Below, piece after piece: positions 36,723-44,760 of a DNA stretch of 64,000 nt (within the stretch, counting starts at the first letter, position 1; every line of letters starts with the position of its first letter). The stretch is from positions 799,661-863,660 of the forward strand of contig JAHBXD010000001.1 of NCBI GenBank assembly GCA_019636695.1, in the 5' to 3' direction. The translations under genes and the position numbers were made by a program. Source of the DNA: Phycisphaeraceae bacterium (lineage in GTDB: Bacteria > Planctomycetota > Phycisphaerae > Phycisphaerales > UBA1924). The notes below the pieces were generated by a model. It did not search any database. It saw nothing but the letters and a program-made list of their open reading frames with translations, and was not told the origin of the DNA.

Positions 36723-38550
36723 TCGTCGGAATCGGAATGTCGGAAAGCCCGTGCGGACGAGTCGTCCGGGATCGAGTTCGGTGATTGCCGGCAAGGGAAG
36801 TCCTTCCAACAAGGTCGTTGACGTACGGAAGAAACCAAATATAAACCATACAAAAACCTCTGTCAAGCCGAACTTGACAAAAACAATATCGACCCAAGGA
36901 AAACCCTTGTCTGCTCGCCATGTCGCTGACTCGGGAACCACCAAGAGCACGCGCCCGGGCAAACCCTGGGTGAAGGGAATTTGGATTCTGCACGAGGATG
37001 ACCACATTTGGGTTCTTGACAAACCCGCGGGGATGACCGTCGCGCTTGGTCCAGGAGAAAAGGTCAACCCTCGTTTCTCGACGTTGGTCGATGTTGCCGC
37101 GGCAGCAGCGAAGGAAGCGGGCGGATCCTCGCCTCGGCCTCGGGCGGTGAACTGGATTGAACCAGCGGCGTCAGGCGTAGTTGTGGTGGCGAAGACCCCG
37201 GCTGCCGCCGCCGGACTGCGAGAGCAATTTCGCGAGGGCGCGGTTCATCCAGTGTTGTACGCCGTTGTCAAGGGGATTCCCCGGGGCAAAGTGGGTGCCT
37301 CGGGGAGTATCGAGGGATTGATCAGCAGTCCGGTCATCGAGCCGGCATTGGTTCGTCCCGGGACACGAGCGAGCAGGCGTGCGGGTGGAACGCAGCCTGC
37401 GGTGACGCGGTTTCGGGTGCTGGGTTCTTCGGCTGGGAAGAGCCTTGTGCGCTTGGAGTTGGAGACAGACCGGCCGGGTCAGGCGGTGCAGCACATGCGT
37501 TCCATCGGCACGCCGATTCTCGGTGATGTCTCTGAGGGCGCGGCGTGGATGGCAGGTGGGGGTGCTTCTTCATCCGCGCGTGACCGGCTGATGCTGCATG
37601 TCAGTGAAGTTTCGGTGAAACATCCTTCGACGGGGGCGATGCTTCGGCTGGTCAGTCCACCGCCGCCGCTGTTTCGCACGCTGGTCAAGGAAGGTGACGC
37701 CGCTTCGGCAGCATCAACGGCGGATGACTCGTGGGAACATGTGGCCGAGTGGTACGGGTCGTTGGTGGGGTCGGGCGCGAGCGATCACCATCAGCAAGTC
37801 ATTCTGCCGGGCGTGCTGCGATTGCTGGAACCCGCCTCGGGTGAACGGTTGCTGGATGTCGCGTGCGGCGAGGGGCTCTTGTGCCGCGAGGCGGTGCGGA
37901 TGTGCATGGAGGCGGTCGGGGTTGATGCTTCGACGAGCTTGATTGATCGGGCGATTCGGCAGGCTCCCGCGGGGTGCCGGTATGAGACTGGGGATGCGAG
38001 GAGGCTTGATCCATCGGTCCTGGGCCGTTTCGACATGGCGGCGTGCGTGCTTGCGATCATGAACATTGATCCGGTTTCGGCGGTGTTTCATGGTGTTGCG
38101 CAATGTCTGAAGCCGGGAGGGCGGTTCGTGCTCGTGATGCTGCACCCGGCGTTTCGTTCGCCGAGGCAGACTTCGTGGGGGTGGGAGACGACCGCGGAGG
38201 GCGTGAGGCAATATCGCCGGGTGGATGCGTATCTCTCGACGGGTTCGAGCCAGATCGTGATGAACCCTGGCGCGGCAGCGCACGGCGCCGAGAGCGTGAC
38301 GACGACGACCTATCACCGCCCGGTCGGGGTGTATGTTCGCGGTCTGGCGAAGGCTGGGTTTGTCGTCGATGCGATGGAAGAGTGGGCGAGTGTTCGCAAG
38401 AGCCAGCCCGGACCGCGTGCGGCGGAGGAGAATCGTGCGCGTCGTGAGATTCCGATGTTTCTTGCGATTCGCGCGGTGCGTGGAGCAGACGCCACTGCGG
38501 ATGGTCAGGAAGCTGGCGGTGAAGGCGTGAAGGGCACGGACGAGGTGTGA
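36706..38550 (+). CDS. Fusion: RluA-type pseudouridine synthase-like domain (altered active site) + SAM methyltransferase
   Basis: Start is GTG 36706, with GGAGG seven bases upstream, overlapping the end of coaB by 17 bases; the product is 614 residues. Residues about 1-85 are a Lys/Arg/Thr-rich tail coded in part by unusually AT-rich DNA. Residues 85-330 follow the RluA fold: ILHEDDHIWVLDKPAGM, then NWIEPAASGVVVVAKTP where active enzymes have HRLDxxTSG, and TDRPGQAV where they have RTHQIR; the C-terminal LMLHVSEVSVKHP is kept. The catalytic Asp is thus replaced by Glu and the RTHQIR loop is lost. Residues about 350-590 are a class I methyltransferase: LLDVACGEG (motif I, about 382), VGVDASTSLIDRA, and LKPGGRFVLVMLHP. 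I infer an RNA- or tRNA-directed methyltransferase with a non-catalytic RNA-binding domain; substrate unknown. Confidence 0.8.
   Translation: MPNGPDRRNRNVGKPVRTSRPGSSSVIAGKGSPSNKVVDVRKKPNINHTKTSVKPNLTKTISTQGKPLSARHVADSGTTKSTRPGKPWVKGIWILHEDDHIWVLDKPAGMTVALGPGEKVNPRFSTLVDVAAAAAKEAGGSSPRPRAVNWIEPAASGVVVVAKTPAAAAGLREQFREGAVHPVLYAVVKGIPRGKVGASGSIEGLISSPVIEPALVRPGTRASRRAGGTQPAVTRFRVLGSSAGKSLVRLELETDRPGQAVQHMRSIGTPILGDVSEGAAWMAGGGASSSARDRLMLHVSEVSVKHPSTGAMLRLVSPPPPLFRTLVKEGDAASAASTADDSWEHVAEWYGSLVGSGASDHHQQVILPGVLRLLEPASGERLLDVACGEGLLCREAVRMCMEAVGVDASTSLIDRAIRQAPAGCRYETGDARRLDPSVLGRFDMAACVLAIMNIDPVSAVFHGVAQCLKPGGRFVLVMLHPAFRSPRQTSWGWETTAEGVRQYRRVDAYLSTGSSQIVMNPGAAAHGAESVTTTTYHRPVGVYVRGLAKAGFVVDAMEEWASVRKSQPGPRAAEENRARREIPMFLAIRAVRGADATADGQEAGGEGVKGTDEV
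36861..36879. repeat. Perfect inverted repeat in AT-rich segment
   Basis: TGTCAAG-CCGAA-CTTGACA forms a 7-bp perfect hairpin with a five-base loop, inside the AT-rich part of the N-terminal coding region of the fusion gene. Each arm carries a TTGACA-like or TGTCAA sequence. No T run follows on the plus strand; on the minus strand TTTTTG lies ahead of it. Confidence 0.6.
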
Positions 38551-38556
38551 GCGCGA

Positions 38557-39975
38557 TCAGATGCCCATGAGTTTGTTCAGGCCGTTGAACGCGGCGACCT
38601 TGTAGCATTCGGCCAACGTCGGGTAGTTGAAGACGGCGTTGACGAAATAGTCGACCGTGGCCTTGAAAGCGATAGCGCACTGGCCGATGTGTATCAGTTC
38701 CGTTGCGCCGGTGCCGATGGCGTGGGCGCCGAGGATGTGGCGTGTCTCCTGATGGATCAGGAGTTTCAGCATGCCGATGTCATCGCGAAGCAGTTGACCG
38801 CGTGCGATTTCTTTGTACTGCGCGATTCCTGCTTCGTAGGGGATGCCCGAGGCGGTCAGTTTTTCCTCGGTCCAGCCGACCATGGAGATTTCAGGGATCG
38901 AATAAATGCCGTAGGGCAGAAGTTCAGGGACGGTTTCACCGGGCTTGCCGAACATGTGCAGCGCTGCGAGGCGTCCTTGCTCCATGCTGGTGCTTGCCAG
39001 GGCGGGGAAGCCGATGACGTCGCCGCATGCGTAGATATGCGGAACAGCGGTCTGGTATCGGTCGTTGACCTGGATTCGGCCTCGATCATCGGCACTGAGG
39101 CCGGCTGCGGGCAGGTTGAGTTGCTCGGTTGCGCCCTGACGCCCGACGCAGAAGAGCAGGCAATCGGCGCGAAGGCATTTGCCGCTTTCAAGATAGGCTT
39201 CGGCAAGCATGTCGTTTTCGGCCATTGCCCCGGGCGGAGCGGGGGCGCGGCTGATTCGGACGACTTTTTCGCCGAGGCGGAGCGTGACGCCGAGCCGTCG
39301 CAGGTGATATTGGAGGGCCTCGGTGATTTCGGCATCGACGAAATCGAGCAAGCGGTTGCGGCCTTCGATGATGGTGACCTTGACGCCGAGCGCAGCGAGC
39401 ATGCTGGCATATTCGGTGCCGATGACGCCGCCGCCGACGACGATGACGGAACGCGGCAGGTTGGTGAGGTGAATGAACTCATCGCTGGTGATGATGTCGC
39501 GATCGTCGAACGGAATGGAGCTTGGACGAGCGGGGCGTGAGCCTACGGCGATGACGAAGTAATCGGCGGTGACGGCGGTTGAGGAATGCACGCCGCGGAT
39601 GTCGAGCGTGCGTTCATCTCTGAACTGCGCGACGCCGCCGATCATGTCTACGCCGTTCGAGTGCATGTGGCCGTTGACCATGTCGATCTCGGCCATTATG
39701 ACGGGCTGGCAGCATGCCCAGAGGTTGGCAAGTGTTGCGCGGCGAGCGGCGGCGGTGAAGTCGGCCCCCGTGGGCATGGCGGTGCGGGTGCCGGCAAGGC
39801 CGAGGATGGCCTCACGAAGCGCTTTGCTTGGGATGGTGCCGGTGTTGACGGCGGCACCGCCGACGACTTCCTTGGCTTCGATGATGGCGACCTTCTTGCC
39901 GAGTTTGGCGGCCTGGATGGCGGCTTTCTGGCCGGCCGGGCCGGAACCGATGACGCAAAGGTCGTAGTGGCGCAT
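38557..39975 (-). CDS. sthA: Soluble pyridine nucleotide transhydrogenase (Si-specific)
   Basis: FAD enzyme of the disulfide reductase superfamily that passes reducing equivalents between NADPH and NAD+. 472 residues: FAD motif IGSGPAGQKAAIQAAKLG at the start, GGAAVNTGTIPSKALREAI at about 39-57 in which both redox cysteines of lipoamide dehydrogenase and relatives are missing, NAD(P) motif VVGGGVIGTEYASMLAALG at about 178, and C-terminal dimer interface with GTGATELIHIGQ and FNYPTLAECY. The GTIPSKALR sequence is shared with E. coli SthA, which supports transhydrogenase over dihydrolipoyl dehydrogenase. Convergent with the fusion gene with only six bases between; divergent from alaS. Confidence 0.92.
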   Translation of the reverse strand: MRHYDLCVIGSGPAGQKAAIQAAKLGKKVAIIEAKEVVGGAAVNTGTIPSKALREAILGLAGTRTAMPTGADFTAAARRATLANLWACCQPVIMAEIDMVNGHMHSNGVDMIGGVAQFRDERTLDIRGVHSSTAVTADYFVIAVGSRPARPSSIPFDDRDIITSDEFIHLTNLPRSVIVVGGGVIGTEYASMLAALGVKVTIIEGRNRLLDFVDAEITEALQYHLRRLGVTLRLGEKVVRISRAPAPPGAMAENDMLAEAYLESGKCLRADCLLFCVGRQGATEQLNLPAAGLSADDRGRIQVNDRYQTAVPHIYACGDVIGFPALASTSMEQGRLAALHMFGKPGETVPELLPYGIYSIPEISMVGWTEEKLTASGIPYEAGIAQYKEIARGQLLRDDIGMLKLLIHQETRHILGAHAIGTGATELIHIGQCAIAFKATVDYFVNAVFNYPTLAECYKVAAFNGLNKLMGI

Positions 39976-40134
39976 TGCGGATGATATCGGAGGGAGTCAA
40001 AAGCCGACTTCAGTCGTGTAGGCGGGAAGGACGGGAATGGCCCGGTTGGGGCAATGGGCAGTGCGTTCCGGAGGGGCGCATACCATCCCGGCCATTGCCT
40101 GGTCGCCACGCCTCTAGGAGAGAAGGTCCGCCGC

Positions 40135-43100
40135 ATGACGCTTTCCGCCCGCCAGATCCGCCAGACGTTCCTGGATTTTTTCTGCCTGAAGAAGGGGCAT
40201 GCGTTTGTGCCCAGTTCGCCGTGCGTTCCGGTGGACGATCCGACGTTGTTGTTCACCAACGCGGGGATGAACCAGTTCAAGCCGATTTTCCTGGGGCAGG
40301 CCGATCCGGCGAGCGAGTTCGGGCGATTGAAGCGGGCAGCGAACAGCCAGAAGTGCATCCGGGCCGGGGGGAAGCACAACGACCTTGAGGATGTCGGGCG
40401 TGACACGTATCACCATACATTTTTCGAGATGCTGGGGAACTGGTCGTTCGGGGACTATTTCAAAGACGAGGCGATCGCGTGGAGTTTTGAACTTCTGACG
40501 GAGGTATTGAAGATCGATCCCTCGCGGCTGTATGCGACGTATTTTGAGGGGAACGCAGCAGCGGGGCTTGCACCGGATCATGAAACGCGGGATCTGTGGC
40601 TTCGCTATCTGCCCGCCGATCATGTGCTTCCGGGGAACATGAAGGATAACTTCTGGGAGATGGGCGACACCGGCCCCTGCGGGCCGTGCAGCGAGATTCA
40701 CTACGACCGCATCGGGGGCAGGAACGCCGCGGCGATGGTGAACAGCGGCGACCCGGATGTGCTGGAGATCTGGAACAACGTTTTTATTCAGTTCAACCGC
40801 GAGGCGGATGGAGGGCTGAAGCCGTTGCCGGCTCGACACGTCGATACCGGCATGGGCTTTGAGCGACTGGTGAGCGTGCTGCAGAACAAGCGGAGCAATT
40901 ACGACACGGACGTGTTTGCACCGTACTTCAAGGAGATCCAGAAGGCGACGGGAGCACGGCCGTATCAGGGCAAACTCGGCAGCGAAGACGAGGGCCTGGT
41001 TGATACGGCGTACCGCGTGATTGCCGACCACCTGCGGACGCTGACTTTCGCCATCACCGATGGGGCGACGCCGAGCAACGAGGGGCGGGGGTATGTGCTG
41101 CGGCGGATTCTGCGGCGAGCGGTGCGGTTCGGAAGACAGATGTTGCACGCACCGAGTGGATTTTTCGCCGAGCTTGTGCCGGTCGTTGTCGAGACCATGG
41201 GCGCGGCATTCCCGGAGTTGAAGAAGAATCCGGGCCGCGTGCAGGAGATGATCCGCGAGGAAGAGGAGAGTTTCGGGAGGACGTTGGATCGGGGGATCCA
41301 GTTGTTTGAGCTTGCGCGAATGCGAGCTGAGGACGACAAGTTGCAGCGTGTTCCCCCTGCCCCCATGGCTCCGTTTGTGGGCAAGAACTCTCCCGCGCAT
41401 GAAGTAACGGCATCCGAGATGGCTGCCTTAGAAGCAGAAGATATCGCGATGGCTCAGGTCGCGGTCATCTCCGCTGCCGACGCCTTCCAGCTCTACGACA
41501 CCTACGGATTCCCCCTCGACCTCACCGTCCTCATGGCCGAGGAGCGCGGGCTCAAGGTCGATGTCGAAGGCTTCAACCGCCTCATGGAAGAACAGCGCGA
41601 GCGCTCCCGCTCCGGCGGGAAGGCCGATGAGCACACCCGCCTGATCCTCGATGGCGAGGCCGTTGCCCATCTTCGTGCCCAGGGGATCGAGCCGACGGAT
41701 GATTCCGCGAAGTACACCCCGCGCGACATGATCGCGCGTGTGCGCGCCATCTGGAATGGGACGGACTTTGACACGAAGGCGACGGTGCTCACCGGGGTGC
41801 ACGATCGGGTTGGGCTGGTGCTCGATCGCACCTGCTTTTATGCCGAAGCGGGGGGGCAGACGGCCGATGTGGGGCGCATGCACGCCGCGCCGGATGCACA
41901 GGCCCCCCTGAGCCGGCGGTCGAGTGTGGGGGGAGAGTTTCGCGTGGAGGAAGTGCACGCCTTCGGGGGGTATGTTCTGCACATCGGGCGCGTGACGGAC
42001 GGGGAGATACTGCTTGATGCCCGCGTGCAACTGCATCTTGATCGCGGACACCGGGCGGGGGTGGCTTCGAATCACACGGCGACGCACCTTCTGAACTGGG
42101 CGCTGCGCGAGCACCTGGGTGAACATGTCGATCAGAAAGGATCGCTGGTCGCGGCCGATCGGCTGAGGTTTGACTTTGCTAACCCAGGGCCGGTGGCCGA
42201 TGACAGGCTGCCGCTGATCGAGCAGGCGGTGCGCGAGCAGATTGCGCGCGATCTCCCGGTGTTTGCCGACACGGTTCCGCTGGCGCTGGCGCAAAAAGTG
42301 CGCGGGTTGCGGGCGGTTTTTGGTGAGAAGTATCCTGACCCGGTGCGGATGGTTTCAATCGGGGTGGATATTCCCGATCTTGTGGCTCGGCCGGACAACG
42401 AGGCGTGGCAGGCGGTATCGATCGAGTTCTGCGGCGGAACGCATGTGCAGACGACTTCGGAACTCGGAGCCTTCGCGCTCCTGAGCGAAACGGGCATCGC
42501 CAAGGGTGTTCGACGCGTGGAAGCCGTGACGGGTGTGCCTGCGCTTGCAGCCATCGACGCGGCTGACCGTTTCGGCGAGCAGATCGGTGAAGTAGCACGT
42601 TTGCGCGATGAGGAATTGCCTCCGGCGGTGGCAGACCTTGCCGCCCAGCTCGAGACGTTGACCTTGCCGCTTGTTCGGCGGCACGAACTCCGAGGAAGGT
42701 TGGCCGAACTGCACGAGCGGGTGAAAGCCGCGGCGAAGGCGGCGGCGCGGGGGAGGGCGGCAGCGGCGGTCGAGCAGGCTCGGTCGATTGCCGAATCAGC
42801 CGCACGCACGGGTGAGCGGTTTGTCGTGGCGGTTCTGCCGCTGGGGGATGATCGCCAGGCGATGCAGCAGGCGGCGAACGTGATCGGCAAGGCGTGCGCA
42901 GGCGCGGCGGTGATGCTCATCAGCACGGACGAAGAAGCCGACAAGGTGGCGGTGCTTGCATATGTGCCGACGGAGCTTGTCGCGCAGGGCCTGAAGGCGG
43001 GAGACTGGGTGCGTGCCGCGTGCGAGGCGTGCGGTGGCAAAGGCGGCGGTAAGCCCGAGCAGGCTCAAGGTGGAGGCACGGGGGTCGCGCGTGCCCCGGC

Positions 43101-43161
43101 CGTGGCGGAGGCAGCGCGTGCGTTTGCGGGTGGTGTTCTCGGCGGTCGCTCTCGGGCATGA
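40135..43161 (+). CDS. alaS: Alanyl-tRNA synthetase
   Basis: Charges tRNA-Ala and edits mischarged Ser/Gly. ATG 40135 starts MTLSARQIRQTFLDFFCLKKGHAFVPSSP; AGGAG and GAAGG lie upstream. Catalytic domain 1-~240 (class II motifs, LGNWSFGDYF, MGDTGPCGPCSEI), tRNA-binding domain, editing domain with HTATHLL (about 648) and CGGTHV (about 766) giving the zinc HHCH set, and the C-terminal DHHA1 domain ending in CGGKGGGKPEQAQ. With 1008 residues it is longer than the E. coli enzyme (876): a Pro/Ala/Glu-rich stretch of about 45 residues (about 398-442) is inserted before VISAADAFQLYDTYGFPLDLT, and the C-terminus is extended. Functional by all motifs. Confidence 0.96.
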   Translation: MTLSARQIRQTFLDFFCLKKGHAFVPSSPCVPVDDPTLLFTNAGMNQFKPIFLGQADPASEFGRLKRAANSQKCIRAGGKHNDLEDVGRDTYHHTFFEMLGNWSFGDYFKDEAIAWSFELLTEVLKIDPSRLYATYFEGNAAAGLAPDHETRDLWLRYLPADHVLPGNMKDNFWEMGDTGPCGPCSEIHYDRIGGRNAAAMVNSGDPDVLEIWNNVFIQFNREADGGLKPLPARHVDTGMGFERLVSVLQNKRSNYDTDVFAPYFKEIQKATGARPYQGKLGSEDEGLVDTAYRVIADHLRTLTFAITDGATPSNEGRGYVLRRILRRAVRFGRQMLHAPSGFFAELVPVVVETMGAAFPELKKNPGRVQEMIREEEESFGRTLDRGIQLFELARMRAEDDKLQRVPPAPMAPFVGKNSPAHEVTASEMAALEAEDIAMAQVAVISAADAFQLYDTYGFPLDLTVLMAEERGLKVDVEGFNRLMEEQRERSRSGGKADEHTRLILDGEAVAHLRAQGIEPTDDSAKYTPRDMIARVRAIWNGTDFDTKATVLTGVHDRVGLVLDRTCFYAEAGGQTADVGRMHAAPDAQAPLSRRSSVGGEFRVEEVHAFGGYVLHIGRVTDGEILLDARVQLHLDRGHRAGVASNHTATHLLNWALREHLGEHVDQKGSLVAADRLRFDFANPGPVADDRLPLIEQAVREQIARDLPVFADTVPLALAQKVRGLRAVFGEKYPDPVRMVSIGVDIPDLVARPDNEAWQAVSIEFCGGTHVQTTSELGAFALLSETGIAKGVRRVEAVTGVPALAAIDAADRFGEQIGEVARLRDEELPPAVADLAAQLETLTLPLVRRHELRGRLAELHERVKAAAKAAARGRAAAAVEQARSIAESAARTGERFVVAVLPLGDDRQAMQQAANVIGKACAGAAVMLISTDEEADKVAVLAYVPTELVAQGLKAGDWVRAACEACGGKGGGKPEQAQGGGTGVARAPAVAEAARAFAGGVLGGRSRA

Positions 43162-43233
43162 GAACGCAGATGGTGGGTGAACGAGGCGATTGATGAATGT
43201 CACGTCAAGCGTGAGATGCACACGCCATGAGCG

Positions 43234-44706
43234 TCAGATATCAGGATTGTGGGGCGGCGGAGGATCGGCCTTGGGTATGCGCCCGAGGGGGAGTGGATCG
43301 CTCGTGCGACCTTGGGTCCATTCGTGGAAACGTGGCCAGACCACTTCACGAAGGAGGATCTTGACGCAGGCGGCGACAGGGATCGCCAGGAGCAGGCCAT
43401 AGACCCCGGCGAGAATGCCGCCGGAGATCGAGGCGAAGAGGATGGCGGGGGCATCCATGTCGGTGCTCTTGCCCTGGATGAGAGGCGTGAGCACGTAGTC
43501 ATCCATGAACTGCCCGAGTTGATAGACGACGATCGGTCCGACGACCGCCCACCACCAGGCCTCTTGCCAGAGGAAGAGCGGCTGAGGATCGAGGAACATC
43601 GCGATCACGGTGATGGGAATTCCAAGAAGCCCGACGTACGGCACGATCGACAGCAGCCCGACGACCGGGCCGAGGATCAGCGGCACGGGCACCCCCACAA
43701 GCCAGTAGCCGACGATGAAGAACACGGTTTGAATCGCGGCGATGGTGAGTCGTCCGCGGACGAAGCCGCTGACGACGCGATCCATCATGCCGATCAGGAC
43801 AAGCGTGCGTTCGCGGCGTTTTTCAGGGATGAGATTGCGCCAGAACTGACGCACGCTTCCCCAGCCGGTGCTGAAGAAGAAGAAGAAAAACGCGGTGAGG
43901 AAACCCATGAACAGGAGCTTGCCGATCGAAATGACACCGTTGAGCGCAGCGCTGAAAGCGGTAGCGCCGGTTTTGGCTGCGTCGGCACTGATCGCCTCGG
44001 CGTTGTCGCGCAACCAACGAAGCACCATGTCGGAAAAACCGGCCAGGGTGCTGTCACTTCGAAAAATCGCGAGCGGGCTGAGTTGGTCGGCACGTGCAGT
44101 TGGGTCGGCCGGCTCGTCGTCGGTAGTCGGGGGTGGGGAAGGAGAATCGTCGGAAGGCGCGGGTTCACGGCGTTCTTCTTCGGCACGACGCGACGCGCGA
44201 CGCTTGAGTTCTTCTTCGCGCTGGCGTTCCGCTTCCTGTTCGCGCAGTCGCCATTCGGCGACCTGATCGCGCACCCAGATCCATGAATCGTTGGGGAGAC
44301 GCTGGCGCAGTTCCTCGTTTTCAGGCTCTTCGGATGACTTGATGACGAGATCAACATTCTTCGCCAGCGACTGGGCGTACGAGACCCCTTGAACCACGGC
44401 AAACCCGATCCCGATCGCAACCGGGACCACGATCAACGCCGCCGCGGCGACGATAATTCCTCCAGCCGCGATCGAGCGGTTGATGCGTCGAATGCGTGTC
44501 AGGCGAAGGATGATCGGTTCGAAGAGATACGCAAAGAGAATGGCCAGAAGAATCGGTACGGTCACCAGGCTGAGCATGTAGCCCAGGCGCAGGAGCAGAA
44601 CGATCGCAAGCACGACAAGTACATCACGTATCGGCTGGATCTGCCAGAGGTGCAGGTCGCGCCACGAGGTCGGCGGTTTCTGTTCCGGGCCTGGAGACTC
44701 AGCCAT
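43234..44706 (-). CDS. AI-2E family transporter (PerM/YhhT-like)
   Basis: 490-residue membrane protein of the AI-2 exporter/PerM family. Typical TM pattern: paired N-terminal segments (VLVVLAIVLLLRLGYML, VPILLAILFAYLFEPI), a segment ending SYAQSLAKNVD, and C-terminal GLLSIVPYVGLLGIPITVIAMF and DDYVLTPLIQGKSTDMDAPAILFASI. Between TM3 and TM4 is a highly charged cytoplasmic or periplasmic insert, about residues 125-205 with an Arg/Glu coiled coil followed by a Pro/Asp-rich stretch, larger than usual. Family members export AI-2 or act as Na+/H+ antiporters; in this neighbourhood of sodium antiporters the second is worth considering. Last gene of the minus-strand block; faces alaS. Confidence 0.88.
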   Translation of the reverse strand: MAESPGPEQKPPTSWRDLHLWQIQPIRDVLVVLAIVLLLRLGYMLSLVTVPILLAILFAYLFEPIILRLTRIRRINRSIAAGGIIVAAAALIVVPVAIGIGFAVVQGVSYAQSLAKNVDLVIKSSEEPENEELRQRLPNDSWIWVRDQVAEWRLREQEAERQREEELKRRASRRAEEERREPAPSDDSPSPPPTTDDEPADPTARADQLSPLAIFRSDSTLAGFSDMVLRWLRDNAEAISADAAKTGATAFSAALNGVISIGKLLFMGFLTAFFFFFFSTGWGSVRQFWRNLIPEKRRERTLVLIGMMDRVVSGFVRGRLTIAAIQTVFFIVGYWLVGVPVPLILGPVVGLLSIVPYVGLLGIPITVIAMFLDPQPLFLWQEAWWWAVVGPIVVYQLGQFMDDYVLTPLIQGKSTDMDAPAILFASISGGILAGVYGLLLAIPVAACVKILLREVVWPRFHEWTQGRTSDPLPLGRIPKADPPPPHNPDI

Positions 44707-44760
44707 GCGGGGCGTAGCGTACCCGATCTCGGCTTCGGTCGTCTTGCCGTCCGCATGAGT

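Noticed and set aside
35748-37067. 439-residue open frame on the minus strand over coaB and the start of the fusion gene
   Set aside because: Antisense to two well supported genes; product Pro/Arg/Gly-rich with no family resemblance.
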